NCBI GenBank assembly: GCA_002067585.1
Contig: MVQO01000234.1
Coordinates: 1 to 49,484, forward strand
Origin: Syntrophorhabdus sp. PtaB.Bin027
GTDB lineage: Bacteria > Desulfobacterota > Syntrophorhabdia > Syntrophorhabdales > Syntrophorhabdaceae
DNA: 49,484 nt
Reading direction: 5' to 3'
Shown: positions 17,167 through 25,294 of the stretch, in pieces
Layout of the letters: the number at the start of each line of letters is the position of its first letter
How positions within the stretch are numbered: the first letter of the stretch is position 1
The notes under the pieces: model-generated
The model's database searches: none
The model's input: only the letters and a program-made list of their open reading frames with translations
Told to the model about the DNA's origin: nothing
Position numbers and translations under genes: made by a program

Positions 17167-17954
17167 GTGTTATCCTTGTTCCTTGTCTGACGAACCATGG
17201 TTTCCATTCCCCCAAAGAGCCTTATCACATCTTTCACACCATTGTTTATAAGGTAGCAGCAGGCGAGAAAAGACCTCTTCCCGTTCTCATCAATCACAAT
17301 GACTGGAACGTTTTTTGGGATTTCATCCAGTCTTTTGTGAAGCATGAAGAAGGGGATGTTTTTGGCACCATCGAGGTGGTTTGCTTTAAATGCATCCTCA
17401 GATCGAATATCCAGAACGAACGTATCTTTTCTTTCTTTTATGAATTCCTTCAACCTTACTGATTTAATAGAGATTACAGGAGCCCTTTTTACCCGCTGTA
17501 TCGTTTCAACTTCATAGCCTGCTCTCTTCCAGGCAACCAAACCGTCTTCAAGGATGTATACGCTTTCATAACCGAGCAGTTTTGCCTTTTCATAGGCCTG
17601 ACCAGCCCGCGAACATTTATCCGATTCACAGTAAAAAATTAAGAGCTGGCTCTTGTTCGGAAAGGCAGGGAGCAACTTCTTATCAATCTCTTCAAGGGCA
17701 ATACAGTGAGACCCTGGTATTCTGTGGTCCATACACTCAAGGTAGCTCATGGTGTCAATAACAGCAGCTTTCTTTTCCTTTATCAGGTAAACAGCAGTGG
17801 GCGAATCGATATTTTTTTGACTTTTGTCTTGTGTGTGCGTTGCCTTACAGGAACTGAGAAAAGGCAGGATGAAGAGCATGATAAAAACTGCTGCCTTACG
17901 AAGGCTCTTGCGATGAAATATGGACACCATTAAGTCCACGCTAATCCAGCCCAT
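17163..17954 (-). CDS. Tandem rhodanese-domain lipoprotein
   Basis: The 263-aa protein has a lipoprotein signal ending FLSSC (Cys 35), so it is likely anchored in the periplasm. Residues 45-150 form a first rhodanese domain with a Cys-containing active loop (FYCESDKCSRAG). Residues 160-260 form a second domain in which the loop reads VIDENGKRSF, with Asp replacing the catalytic Cys. One domain is probably catalytic or persulfide-carrying and the other structural. It lies between the 11-haem and CbcL-like genes, 6 bp after the former and overlapping the latter by 4 bp. An internal ATG at 17930 gives a more usual signal length. Confidence 0.85.
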   Translation of the reverse strand: MGWISVDLMVSIFHRKSLRKAAVFIMLFILPFLSSCKATHTQDKSQKNIDSPTAVYLIKEKKAAVIDTMSYLECMDHRIPGSHCIALEEIDKKLLPAFPNKSQLLIFYCESDKCSRAGQAYEKAKLLGYESVYILEDGLVAWKRAGYEVETIQRVKRAPVISIKSVRLKEFIKERKDTFVLDIRSEDAFKANHLDGAKNIPFFMLHKRLDEIPKNVPVIVIDENGKRSFLACCYLINNGVKDVIRLFGGMETMVRQTRNKDNT

Positions 17955-17960
17955 AGTGAT

Positions 17961-19205
17961 TCAATTAATATTCAAAGGAAGTAACTTAAAAATCAAATGT
18001 TTATTTGCCTCTGAACCATTCTTCATGAGTGTATCCTTTGAAAGAAAACCCTTTCTCTTTATATGACACGTATCACATGAGCGCGTCCTCTCGGTGATCT
18101 TTTGTACGTTATGAACTGATGCAGCCTTATAGTCTGGCATCTCATGGAAGCTCTTCACCTTTATCCCTGCACTCAAAAAAGTGCTACTGAGGCTAGGTAC
18201 AACCCGAAGAGTGGTGAGGGTCTTTTTATCATCAGGACTAACGCCAAGGAAAAAACCAAGTTTCGAGGTTGCTCCTTTGTCCAAGTGACAGTTATAACAA
18301 TTGATATAGTCACCTTGAGAATGACACCCATAACAGCTAACGGTTCCCTCATGTCTTGTATGGGCCAGCCTTGCTGTGGTTTTAACCTCCCTTCCTAACT
18401 TGTGACAATCAATGCACTTAGGACTGTTCTGTCCTTTTATTTCGTTTTTTCGAATGCTACCAGGGCTACCATGGATCTGGTTTTTCTTGTGACAATCAAC
18501 ACACGTCATGACTTTTTGAAAATGTACGTCAGGACTCTTGGTGTGTTTACCAATAAATTCAGGGTAAACCCTCCCTCCGTGGCACACGCCACAGGTTTTT
18601 CCTTCATCTCTTTTTACAAATCTATGGCCTTTTATCAGACCCCTACCCACTCCGTCTTTAGACGGAGAGCTGACATGACAGTCGCCACACGATGCGTGGC
18701 AGCTTTTGCATGATTGTTCAAATACTTTTTCGGGAAAAATCCCATCTATCTTTTTTGAAAATCCTTTTGATGCCTTGTTCAACATGCCCTTAACTGTATA
18801 GTGAGGAGCGTCCTGATAGGACTTGGTAATGCCCTCATGGCAGTCGCTACAGGCCTTTAGGTCGGCAGAGGGTTTTTTAATGATGCCAGTGTGTGCTTTT
18901 TCTTGGTCAATGGATTTTTCGTCACCTCTGTGACAGTAACTGCATCCATTGATAAAGTGGGGATCTTTATCCAGCACGGTTTTATCTACAAGAAACCGTT
19001 TGTGATACGTTTTCGGTATCATAGTAGCTGGTCCACCTGTTGGTCCAACCCCTGTTTGAGGGGCTACCGTGGGCACTGTAACAAGAGCTTCGAGAACAGG
19101 TTCATATGTATGACATTCTATGCAGCCCACCTCACTTGCTGAGGCAGCGCAAGTTAAATATACAAAAAAAATCGCAAAGAGAACCGCGAACTTCATCATT
19201 CTCAT
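17961..19205 (-). CDS. Periplasmic 11-haem cytochrome c
   Basis: From ATG 19205 the protein is 414 aa with a cleavable signal (MKFAVLFAIFFVYLTCAASA). CxxCH motifs are at C28, C88, C119, C166, C173, C205, C235, C264, C291, C303 and C377. Motifs 4 and 5 are only seven residues apart. There is no membrane segment after the signal, so it is soluble or loosely bound in the periplasm. It is first in an operon with the rhodanese and CbcL-like genes and is a likely electron acceptor of the latter. A longer frame reaching 19283 begins with residues unlike a signal peptide and was rejected. I know no named family with this exact haem layout. Confidence 0.88.
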   Translation of the reverse strand: MRMMKFAVLFAIFFVYLTCAASASEVGCIECHTYEPVLEALVTVPTVAPQTGVGPTGGPATMIPKTYHKRFLVDKTVLDKDPHFINGCSYCHRGDEKSIDQEKAHTGIIKKPSADLKACSDCHEGITKSYQDAPHYTVKGMLNKASKGFSKKIDGIFPEKVFEQSCKSCHASCGDCHVSSPSKDGVGRGLIKGHRFVKRDEGKTCGVCHGGRVYPEFIGKHTKSPDVHFQKVMTCVDCHKKNQIHGSPGSIRKNEIKGQNSPKCIDCHKLGREVKTTARLAHTRHEGTVSCYGCHSQGDYINCYNCHLDKGATSKLGFFLGVSPDDKKTLTTLRVVPSLSSTFLSAGIKVKSFHEMPDYKAASVHNVQKITERTRSCDTCHIKRKGFLSKDTLMKNGSEANKHLIFKLLPLNIN

Positions 19206-19354
19206 TGATTGAATAACAGATACAGAGATGCATGTCAAGGTAGGATTTGTAAAATTTGCAATCAGACTGTTGGGGCTGTTCAAGGTTGCTAGCCCTTAAT
19301 TTATGAAGTCTTATTGCGTTGATTACCATGACTCAACTTTACCAGTCAACAGCC

Positions 19355-19448
19355 CAGTGATAATGCAAACATGACAGTGGCGATAATGCAAAATGCCATG
19401 TGATTTTGTAACCGCATAACTTTCCCATAGGCCTGATAACTTTCATGT
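19355..19448. repeat. Cluster of short direct repeats, possible IS end remnant
   Basis: Two copies of CAGTG(GC)GATAATGCAAA occur at about 19355-19369 and 19375-19392, 20 bp apart. Two copies of (C/G)ATAACTTTC occur at 19415-19424 and 19435-19444, also 20 bp apart. Multiple short terminal repeats of this kind occur at the ends of IS21-type elements, but no transposase, target duplication or second end is visible. The identification is a guess. Confidence 0.3.
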
Positions 19449-19644
19449 AGCCGGGCTATGATGCCAATTCAATTATGTTCTTTGATTGCAACATCCGGGA
19501 GAATCATATTTTTGAATTTGCAAAAAGAGGATTACGCGTGTTTTTGAAGGCTGTGTATTTCAAGGCTTTATAGTTTTATGTTGTAATGATCAAGAGCGGA
19601 GAAATGGGGTGTCTTAGATGGAAAGCTAACCAACTTTTTTGTTA

Positions 19645-19673
19645 TTGACACGATTGAGCCAGATTTTTATAAT
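19645..19673 (+). promoter_or_regulatory. Perfect consensus sigma-70 promoter
   Basis: TTGACA at 19645-19650 and TATAAT at 19668-19673 are exact consensus boxes with the ideal 17-bp spacer. Transcription would begin near 19680 and run into the 96-aa gene at 19830 with a leader of about 150 nt. Just at the expected start lies GTGCATATATATTCAT (19678-19693), which matches 14 of 16 bases of the palindrome in front of the DUF134-NifX gene. Confidence 0.8.
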
Positions 19674-19829
19674 TTTAGTGCATATATATTCATTTTTGTT
19701 TAGAATCTTCAGTATAATTGCTCAGAAGAATTACCATAAAAAGATTATATATGTTTATTTACAATATCTTGTACCAGCGGAAATAAAAAATCCGGTCTTA
19801 CTACTGGAAACACAGTGTAATGTATGTAG

Positions 19830-20120
19830 ATGGCTTGCAGAATGATTGAAATCGAGCTTGAGCCAAGTCTTTCGCATTGCATCGAGACTGTTACTAAAAT
19901 AGAGTATGAGCGGGTACTTAGCCTGCTCCTTAAAGGGAAGGAAGAAGATGCTCGGTTGGCGGAAGAATTGGAGCTTTTAAGGGTGTTTCTGGAATCGGCT
20001 GACTTTGGCCAGCTACGATGTCGATGTGAAGAGAGGTTGGCAGCTGGCAAACGAGCCTTGGTCAGGCTGATGTCGAGTAGCCTCCCGCCGAAATATAGGG
20101 TCGAATTCGTTGAGACATAG
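19830..20120 (+). CDS. Small hypothetical protein, 96 aa
   Basis: The predicted protein is highly charged and mostly helical (IEYERVLSLLLKGKEEDARLAEELELLRVFLESADFGQLR), with no membrane segment. It ends PPKYRVEFVE. Its amphipathic regularity and the consensus promoter upstream argue that it is real. A second ATG at 19842 (MIEIELEPSL) may be the true start; neither has a clear Shine-Dalgarno. I do not recognise a functional family. An antisense open frame over the same bases has shadow-like composition (Ser/Arg-rich). Confidence 0.55.
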   Translation: MACRMIEIELEPSLSHCIETVTKIEYERVLSLLLKGKEEDARLAEELELLRVFLESADFGQLRCRCEERLAAGKRALVRLMSSSLPPKYRVEFVET

Positions 20121-20593
20121 AAGAACCTGTAGGACATCTGTGGGCCTCAGGCAAAATTGCTGTGTGGAAAAATGGACTTGGAGATTATTAGAGCCGAAGT
20201 TACACATAAGGCATTCTGTCGGTTCCATTTATGCAACGTGTCTTGTTTATTCTCTTATTGCTTTACGCAGATAAAATATACCTGTGGACAGTACTCCATA
20301 CGTTCCCAGCCACATTAACTTCCTCTATCTGACGTATCTGCATCTATTATTGTTTACCTACTATGAAAATATTCCATACCAAGGAATGGAAACTATGCAG
20401 GTCGTATTATTCTCCCCGGCTATGTGGATTTCCTAATATAGAACAGGCATCATTGACGATTTTGACCTTCTCTTCAACCCTGGGCTTTCGGGGTAATGAT
20501 CAGGGTATAATAAATCAGCGAGCGCCAGTTTTCTCCATACTGTTCTATTTCAGAAACTGAAGCATTGTTGTTATATTGAGGGTGCTATAATAA
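20121..20593. other. 473-bp gap without recognisable gene
   Basis: The gap lies between convergent genes. A small inverted repeat (TTCCAT and ATGGAA, near 20370-20390) and scattered short frames are present, but none has coding character. It may hold terminators or a decayed element. Confidence 0.5.
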
Positions 20594-21229
20594 TCACTCG
20601 ACCTGTTCCTGTTTTGTTTCATCACCCTCTTCAACATATCCGGTAATCATGGCTATTACATGGGAAACTACCCTGTGACCGAGGGTTGACATATAAAGGT
20701 GGACAATTAAGTAGAGGAAGAAAACGTATCCTGTGGCCACGTGTATTGCATCGAGAATTCTGAGTCCTCCAATATAATTGATAATACCCAGAAAACAGAC
20801 AATGTCACTGAAAAGGATACCAGTAACGAGAATTACAGGTGTGAAAATGAGCATTACCGATAAATACGCTATTTTTTGCAAGGGGTTAAATCTTTCTTGT
20901 GATGATGGGGTAAAGGGGCTTTTCTGGTGCTTAAACATAGTAAAGGTATAATAAATGGCCTGGCGTACCATACCTTTTGCATCTTTCCTATGAAATATAT
21001 AGTGCTGCTTAAAATTCCCGGTGATTAAGTAATAGGCGAGCCAATAGAGAAAAGATCCAGCCAAAATAAAACCGGCTATCTTGTGTGTAAATACAGCATG
21101 GTGGTATTGAAATAACGTGAGCCAGGAAAAACGAAGTTGAACGCCTGTAATGATGAGAAAAAAAATAAGTCCGGCATTGATCCAGTGCCAGATTCTAACG
21201 GAAATGGGGTGAATAAAAACCTTTCTCAT
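20594..21229 (-). CDS. Membrane cytochrome b (HyaC/FdnI/b561-like)
   Basis: The 211-aa protein has four predicted membrane segments. It starts HPISVRIWHWINAGLIFFLIITGVQL, the typical first helix of Ni,Fe-hydrogenase or formate dehydrogenase cytochrome b subunits, with His residues for haem b. Other candidate ligands are H44 and H49 in the second helix and the His residues of YLIVHLYMSTLGHR in the fourth. It overlaps the 13-haem gene by 4 bp, so the two are coexpressed. The pair looks like a quinone-cytochrome c oxidoreductase: cytochrome b takes electrons from or gives electrons to the menaquinone pool, and the multihaem partner carries them into the periplasm. Confidence 0.85.
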   Translation of the reverse strand: MRKVFIHPISVRIWHWINAGLIFFLIITGVQLRFSWLTLFQYHHAVFTHKIAGFILAGSFLYWLAYYLITGNFKQHYIFHRKDAKGMVRQAIYYTFTMFKHQKSPFTPSSQERFNPLQKIAYLSVMLIFTPVILVTGILFSDIVCFLGIINYIGGLRILDAIHVATGYVFFLYLIVHLYMSTLGHRVVSHVIAMITGYVEEGDETKQEQVE

Positions 21230-22917
21230 TTTCTTATAATGATCCTTACAAGGGTATGGACGAGAATGAAAAATATAATAATAGCACCAAGCCCAATGGC
21301 AATAAGATCAATCCATTTGAAACCAAGCTCCTTTGCATAGGGTGCAAATTCTCCGGGTTTTAAAGTAAAGAGGCCTTTTACATCAGCCCATGTTGCCTTT
21401 TGTTGCCCGAGAAGGCTCATGTCAACAAAAACAGATATTGGCATTGCTGAAAGGATAGTGCCTTTAACCGGAACATACATATGAAATCCATCTTCTGGTA
21501 AGACAAAAAACATAGATTCATAAAATGGAGCTTGATCAGAGTGGCATGTTGCACATATGCGTTCCTTTTGTCTTTTTACTGAATAATCATGATGCACGCG
21601 CGTAACAATGATTGAACTTCCAATAAAGGCATTGCCTGAAAGCCTATCTCTAACATCCCTGAAAAAACCTGTCAGCTCTTGTGAATCCACTACTTCATCT
21701 TTGTTTTTGTCAAGGAATGGGGTCATTAGTATATTTTTTCCATAGAAGCTTTCCAGGGTTTTGTAGTCTACCCTTTCCTCTTTGTCGCCCTTTTTTGTGC
21801 TCAAGTAGAAAACCATGCTCTTTGCAGATTTGGGACTGTGACATGTGGAACATTCAAGATATTTGAAGTGAAGAGTAGTGTTCGGCAACCATGTGTGGGT
21901 CTGAATGTAGTCTTTATGACACCGGGAACATACAGCCAACCTCTCTTTTGCGGTAAGTTCCTTGTAAGCTCTGATACGATGGGGATTATGGCAGGCGATA
22001 CACTGTATTGCCCCCTTTTGAGAATGGACCGTATCTTTGTAAACCTTGCGAATGTCCTGATGACATTTTATACAGACGCAATCATCAATATTTTTCTGGG
22101 ATACGTGACAATCCGAACACTGAACCCCTTTTTGACCGTGAACGGTCTTCCGGTATGTTTCTATTGAAGGAATTTCTGGGATAAAGATGGACGGATCAAC
22201 AAAAATCTCAAACTTTACTGCACCTTGGATAAATAATTTAGCCTGACCAAAAAGTTGCCGGTCAATATGGCATGCTTTGCAGGGTTGGGGTTTTTTCATG
22301 ATAGCGTGGACATCGCTTTCAGCGAAATAGCTTTTTTTGATTATAGGAGAACTTTTAAATGTTTTGCTCAAGACCGCTTGAAGGTTATCCCACTCGCTGA
22401 TGTCAATTGTGTTGTTACCGTCAAGATCTATTGATGCCTTTGAAATAAGCCCTTTCCTCTTTACCTGGAGGGTGGTTTTGATAGAACTGTTTTTAACTGG
22501 ACTGTGGCAGGAGAGGCATGAAAGTTTTTCCAGATGTTTGTTTTTTGAGGGTAGCGAACTATGGGACGCATCACCGTGACAGTCAGAGCAGGACTTCCTG
22601 CTTTTAGTGATAACATGTGTAGTGTGGCAGGTTTTACATTCTACTTTCGCTGCCCCGTGAACACCGGCATCATGCTCTTCGGCAGTTTTTCTGTGACACT
22701 CCTTGCAAGATGGCTTTTTTAGCCTCTCATCGTGGGGCAGTGAAGTGACGTCAGAGTGACAGTCCTGACATGTTGTGCCGCCATGGGTAAAATCTTTCAT
22801 TCCATCATGGCAACCCAGGCAATTATCAGAGTCAGTTGCGCCAAAGGCGGAGAAAGAAAGCAAAAGAATAATCAAAAACAATAGGATTTTAATATGATAG
22901 TAACGAAGATAAGACAT
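21226..22917 (-). CDS. 13-haem cytochrome c with two EF-hand loops, membrane-anchored
   Basis: From ATG 22917 the protein is 563 aa with a signal sequence (1-27) and 13 CxxCH motifs (C33, C50, C71, C94, C110, C134, C213, C267, C282, C306, C330, C356, C455). It ends with a membrane anchor (about 536-560). Two complete EF-hand calcium loops are present, DLDGNNTIDISE (164-175) and DKNKDEVVDSQE (403-414); both keep the acidic 1, 3, 5, 9 and 12 positions. The calcium loops sit in the longest haem-free spacers. It is followed by the cytochrome b gene with a 4-bp overlap. The upstream TTG-led frame to 22980 is less likely. No named family with this combination is known to me. Confidence 0.88.
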   Translation of the reverse strand: MSYLRYYHIKILLFLIILLLSFSAFGATDSDNCLGCHDGMKDFTHGGTTCQDCHSDVTSLPHDERLKKPSCKECHRKTAEEHDAGVHGAAKVECKTCHTTHVITKSRKSCSDCHGDASHSSLPSKNKHLEKLSCLSCHSPVKNSSIKTTLQVKRKGLISKASIDLDGNNTIDISEWDNLQAVLSKTFKSSPIIKKSYFAESDVHAIMKKPQPCKACHIDRQLFGQAKLFIQGAVKFEIFVDPSIFIPEIPSIETYRKTVHGQKGVQCSDCHVSQKNIDDCVCIKCHQDIRKVYKDTVHSQKGAIQCIACHNPHRIRAYKELTAKERLAVCSRCHKDYIQTHTWLPNTTLHFKYLECSTCHSPKSAKSMVFYLSTKKGDKEERVDYKTLESFYGKNILMTPFLDKNKDEVVDSQELTGFFRDVRDRLSGNAFIGSSIIVTRVHHDYSVKRQKERICATCHSDQAPFYESMFFVLPEDGFHMYVPVKGTILSAMPISVFVDMSLLGQQKATWADVKGLFTLKPGEFAPYAKELGFKWIDLIAIGLGAIIIFFILVHTLVRIIIRK

Positions 22918-23234
22918 TTTTTCCGACCAGAGAACTAACAAATGTTTGAATTTATAAAATATATCCCTAGGTAAAATCAAATGTTTCTAACTAGCTTTAG
23001 AGAGGCATATGGCCTTTGACCCGTAAGAAAACATCTCCTTATTTCGATTTTATTTGGTATCATATTTCGAACATCACTGGCAATCAAGTTACTGATACAA
23101 ATCGCACCATCAGAAGAACATGAACACAAAAGTTTATATGCATCATTTAGCTCAGAACAATTTCTTTTCCCCCTTGATTGATCAGAAATTATTTAAAAGC
23201 AGCTCAATAAAGGTTAGAATGAGAAACAAAATAC

Positions 23235-23262
23235 TTGACAGGAAGCTATATGAATATATATT
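23235..23262 (+). promoter_or_regulatory. Sigma-70 promoter of the DUF134-NifX gene
   Basis: TTGACA (23235-23240, exact) and TATATT (23257-23262) are separated by 16 bp. An exact TATAAT also occurs at 23268-23273 but is too far from this -35 box. A Shine-Dalgarno AAGGAG at 23274-23279 serves the ATG at 23288. Confidence 0.65.
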
Positions 23263-23265
23263 CAT
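23250..23265. promoter_or_regulatory. 16-bp perfect palindrome overlapping the -10 box
   Basis: ATGAATATATATTCAT is its own reverse complement and covers the -10 region, an ideal place for a repressor dimer. The gene downstream encodes a DNA-binding DUF134 domain, so autoregulation is a natural hypothesis. A 14/16 match lies at 19678-19693. Confidence 0.6.
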
Positions 23266-23287
23266 TATATAATAAGGAGAATAATGG

Positions 23288-24049
23288 ATGCCAAGACCAA
23301 CATGCCCCAGAAGAGTTGGCTTCACCCCAAGCACAACATATTTTAAACCAGCAGGAACACCCATAGACATACTCGAAGAGGTGCTTTTAGGCCATGACGA
23401 GCTTGAAGCAATTCGGCTGAAAAATCTGGTTGGTCTCTCTCAGGAACAAGCATCATTACAGATGGGTATATCTCAGTCAACATTCCATCGGCTTCTCGTC
23501 TCTGCTCATCAAAAACTGAGTGATGCAGTGGTGAATGGCAAAGCTTTACGGATTGAAGGCGGCAATGTAACAACCCCTGATGTGTCAGTGGGAGTATGCA
23601 GATGGAAGAATGAATGGAGCTGCAAAATAAAAACCTCCGTATCCATATGTTCAGAGGACAACAATCGGCAAGTTGAAGAAAAAAGAGGTATGAAAATAGC
23701 AATCACGAGCACTGACGGTACACTCCAGGGAAAGGTTGACCTGCGTTTTGGAAGGGCACAAAAAATTATTCTTTATGACATGGAGACAAAGAAGCATACT
23801 GTGGTAAATAATGTTCAGAACCTGAACGCGGCCCAAGGGGCCGGTATTCAGACAGCCCAGAATGTGATTAGTTTAGGGGCGAGAGCAATCATCAGTGGTC
23901 ACTTTGGGCCAAAAGCATTCCAGGCAATCCAGATGGCAGGACTCGATGTATATTCTGCAACCAATATATCGGTTGAAGAGGCAATTCGACAATTTGAGAT
24001 AGGTAAACTTATAAAACTTGCAAACCCCGACGTGGAACCGCACTGGTAA
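23288..24049 (+). CDS. DUF134 HTH protein fused to a NifX/NifB-type cofactor-binding domain
   Basis: In this 253-aa protein residues 1-95 are a DUF134 domain (MPRPTCPRRVGF start, EAIRLKNLVGLSQEQASLQMGISQSTFHRLL helix-turn-helix). A Cys-bearing linker follows. From about residue 134 comes a dinitrogenase iron-molybdenum cofactor domain (MKIAITSTDGTLQGKVDLRFGRAQKIILYD and ISGHFGPKAFQAIQMAGLDVY). The two domains often occur as neighbours; here they are joined, so metal-cluster sensing and DNA binding may be combined. The start is ATG 23288 with AAGGAG 8 nt upstream. No nif structural gene is in the window, so the NifX-like domain probably handles another Fe-S or Mo/W cofactor. Confidence 0.88.
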   Translation: MPRPTCPRRVGFTPSTTYFKPAGTPIDILEEVLLGHDELEAIRLKNLVGLSQEQASLQMGISQSTFHRLLVSAHQKLSDAVVNGKALRIEGGNVTTPDVSVGVCRWKNEWSCKIKTSVSICSEDNNRQVEEKRGMKIAITSTDGTLQGKVDLRFGRAQKIILYDMETKKHTVVNNVQNLNAAQGAGIQTAQNVISLGARAIISGHFGPKAFQAIQMAGLDVYSATNISVEEAIRQFEIGKLIKLANPDVEPHW

Positions 24050-24130
24050 TGAGAATAGATATAACACTCGCAATACTTGTAAAACATTATAAAGTACACA
24101 GGGCGGACAGGGTGAATACGGGAGATTACC

Positions 24131-24862
24131 ATGAAAATACTGACTGACATCTTATCTTCAATCAATGATGATACACTTGTTGATGATGTAGTTCGCGGTC
24201 TTTACTGGACAGCTGTTACGAGCAGTTCATGCGGGCTTTCTTCCACTATGTTCCGTGACTGTGCCCACGATCACTCTGATGATGTTGAGCCGGTTGTCTT
24301 GATCGGACAGCCCGCAGCCGATATTGCAAGATTCTCTCTTTCCCCGGACATCGGAATGGCTTCGTTGGGTTTGGCAGCAATAAATTCACTTATACCAATC
24401 GATTTGTCACAATGTGTCGAGATAAATGCAGGCAAAATCATTATGGATAAAGGCAGGGGCAAGAACATCTCCATTATTGGACACTTCCCTTTTGTAGATG
24501 ATCTAAAAGATGTTGCGAAAAACCTTTGGGTTATTGAAAAATGGCAAAGACCTGGCGATTACCCTGCAGAAGATGCGTCCAAGTATCTTCCGGACTCTGA
24601 TGTGATAGCCATCTCAAGCACCACGCTTATCAACCACACGCTGGAAGATCTATTGCCCCTGTGCCCCACATCCAGCTTTACAATGCTGCTGGGACCTACA
24701 ACGCCTATGACTCCTGTCGTATTCGATCACGGCATTGACATGATATCAGGAAGCTTGGTCATCGATAAGCAGCTTGCCCTCACGTGCATTAAGCAAGGGG
24801 CAAACTTCAGGCAACTTAAAAGGTCTGGTGCAATAAGGCTCCTCTCATTACAAAAATCTTAG
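24131..24862 (+). CDS. DUF364/DUF4213 putative heavy-metal chelation protein
   Basis: The 243-aa protein has an N-terminal DUF4213-type domain (about 10-85) and a Rossmann-like DUF364 domain from about 105 (ISIIGHFPFVDDL, DSDVIAISSTTLINHTLEDLL, LLGPTTPMTPVVFDHGID). The family is named for a proposed metal-chelation role based on structure and is often found near molybdenum or siderophore genes. It lies 81 bp after the DUF134-NifX gene and 24 bp before the NifU-like gene. An acidic/His/Cys cluster (CAHDHSDD) near residue 49 could bind metal. Confidence 0.78.
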   Translation: MKILTDILSSINDDTLVDDVVRGLYWTAVTSSSCGLSSTMFRDCAHDHSDDVEPVVLIGQPAADIARFSLSPDIGMASLGLAAINSLIPIDLSQCVEINAGKIIMDKGRGKNISIIGHFPFVDDLKDVAKNLWVIEKWQRPGDYPAEDASKYLPDSDVIAISSTTLINHTLEDLLPLCPTSSFTMLLGPTTPMTPVVFDHGIDMISGSLVIDKQLALTCIKQGANFRQLKRSGAIRLLSLQKS

Positions 24863-24886
24863 ATTTATCAGGAGGTTGTAAGAACC

Positions 24887-25294
24887 ATGTCTTTTTACAG
24901 CGAAAAAGTAGTATCCCACTTCAAAGAACCGAAAAATGTCGGTTTCATGGAAGATGCAGATGGGATAGGAGAAATTGGTGACCCTTCATGTGGTGATTTT
25001 ATGAGAGTTTTTATTAGGGTACGTGATAACACGATTGCTGATGTGAAATACCAGATCAGAGGCTGTCCCGCTTCCATTGCTGTGGCAAGTGTCATGACCG
25101 AACTTGCTATAGGAAAGGATTTGGATGATGCTCTCATGCTCACAGATGACGATGTGGTCAAGGCCCTAGATGGCCTTCCCGAAGAAAAACTCCACTGTTC
25201 TGTACTTGGTATCACGGGTTTGCGAAAGGCAATCCAGGACCACTTTATGCGCTATATAGGAGATGTAAAGCCACAAGAGGATCAGAACGGATGA
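24887..25294 (+). CDS. NifU/IscU-like Fe-S scaffold protein
   Basis: The 135-aa protein matches the IscU/NifU N-terminal fold. It starts SFYSEKVVSHFKEPKNVGFMEDADG and keeps the three cluster-ligand cysteines: DPSCGD (about 36), GCPAS (about 62) and HCSVLG (about 105). It would build or hand over Fe-S clusters. A clear AGGAGG precedes the ATG. Its place after the NifX-like and DUF364 genes suggests a dedicated metallocluster function rather than general assembly, since no cysteine desulfurase is adjacent. Confidence 0.9.
   Translation: MSFYSEKVVSHFKEPKNVGFMEDADGIGEIGDPSCGDFMRVFIRVRDNTIADVKYQIRGCPASIAVASVMTELAIGKDLDDALMLTDDDVVKALDGLPEEKLHCSVLGITGLRKAIQDHFMRYIGDVKPQEDQNG

Larger units (their letters stand above)
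19206..19829. other. 624-bp gene-poor region with repeats and a promoter
   Basis: This stretch lies between divergent genes. It holds a cluster of short repeats at 19355-19450, a 32-codon open frame at 19475-19573 of unknown reality, and a fully consensus sigma-70 promoter at 19645-19673. The rest is AT-rich with no recognisable gene. Confidence 0.6.
22918..23287. other. Divergent regulatory region, 370 bp
   Basis: This region separates the 13-haem operon (minus) from the DUF134-NifX gene (plus). It contains the plus-strand promoter and palindrome at 23235-23265 and AT-rich sequence. No gene was recognised. Confidence 0.6.

Noticed and set aside
19745..20137. 130-codon minus-strand frame opposite the 96-aa gene
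   Set aside because: Ser/Arg-rich shadow composition, and the plus-strand frame has a consensus promoter and regular helical composition.
23079..23094. TGGCAATCAAGTTAC as a sigma-54 promoter before the DUF134-NifX gene
   Set aside because: The second element has TTAC in place of TTGC, losing the invariant G, and a good sigma-70 promoter lies closer to the gene.
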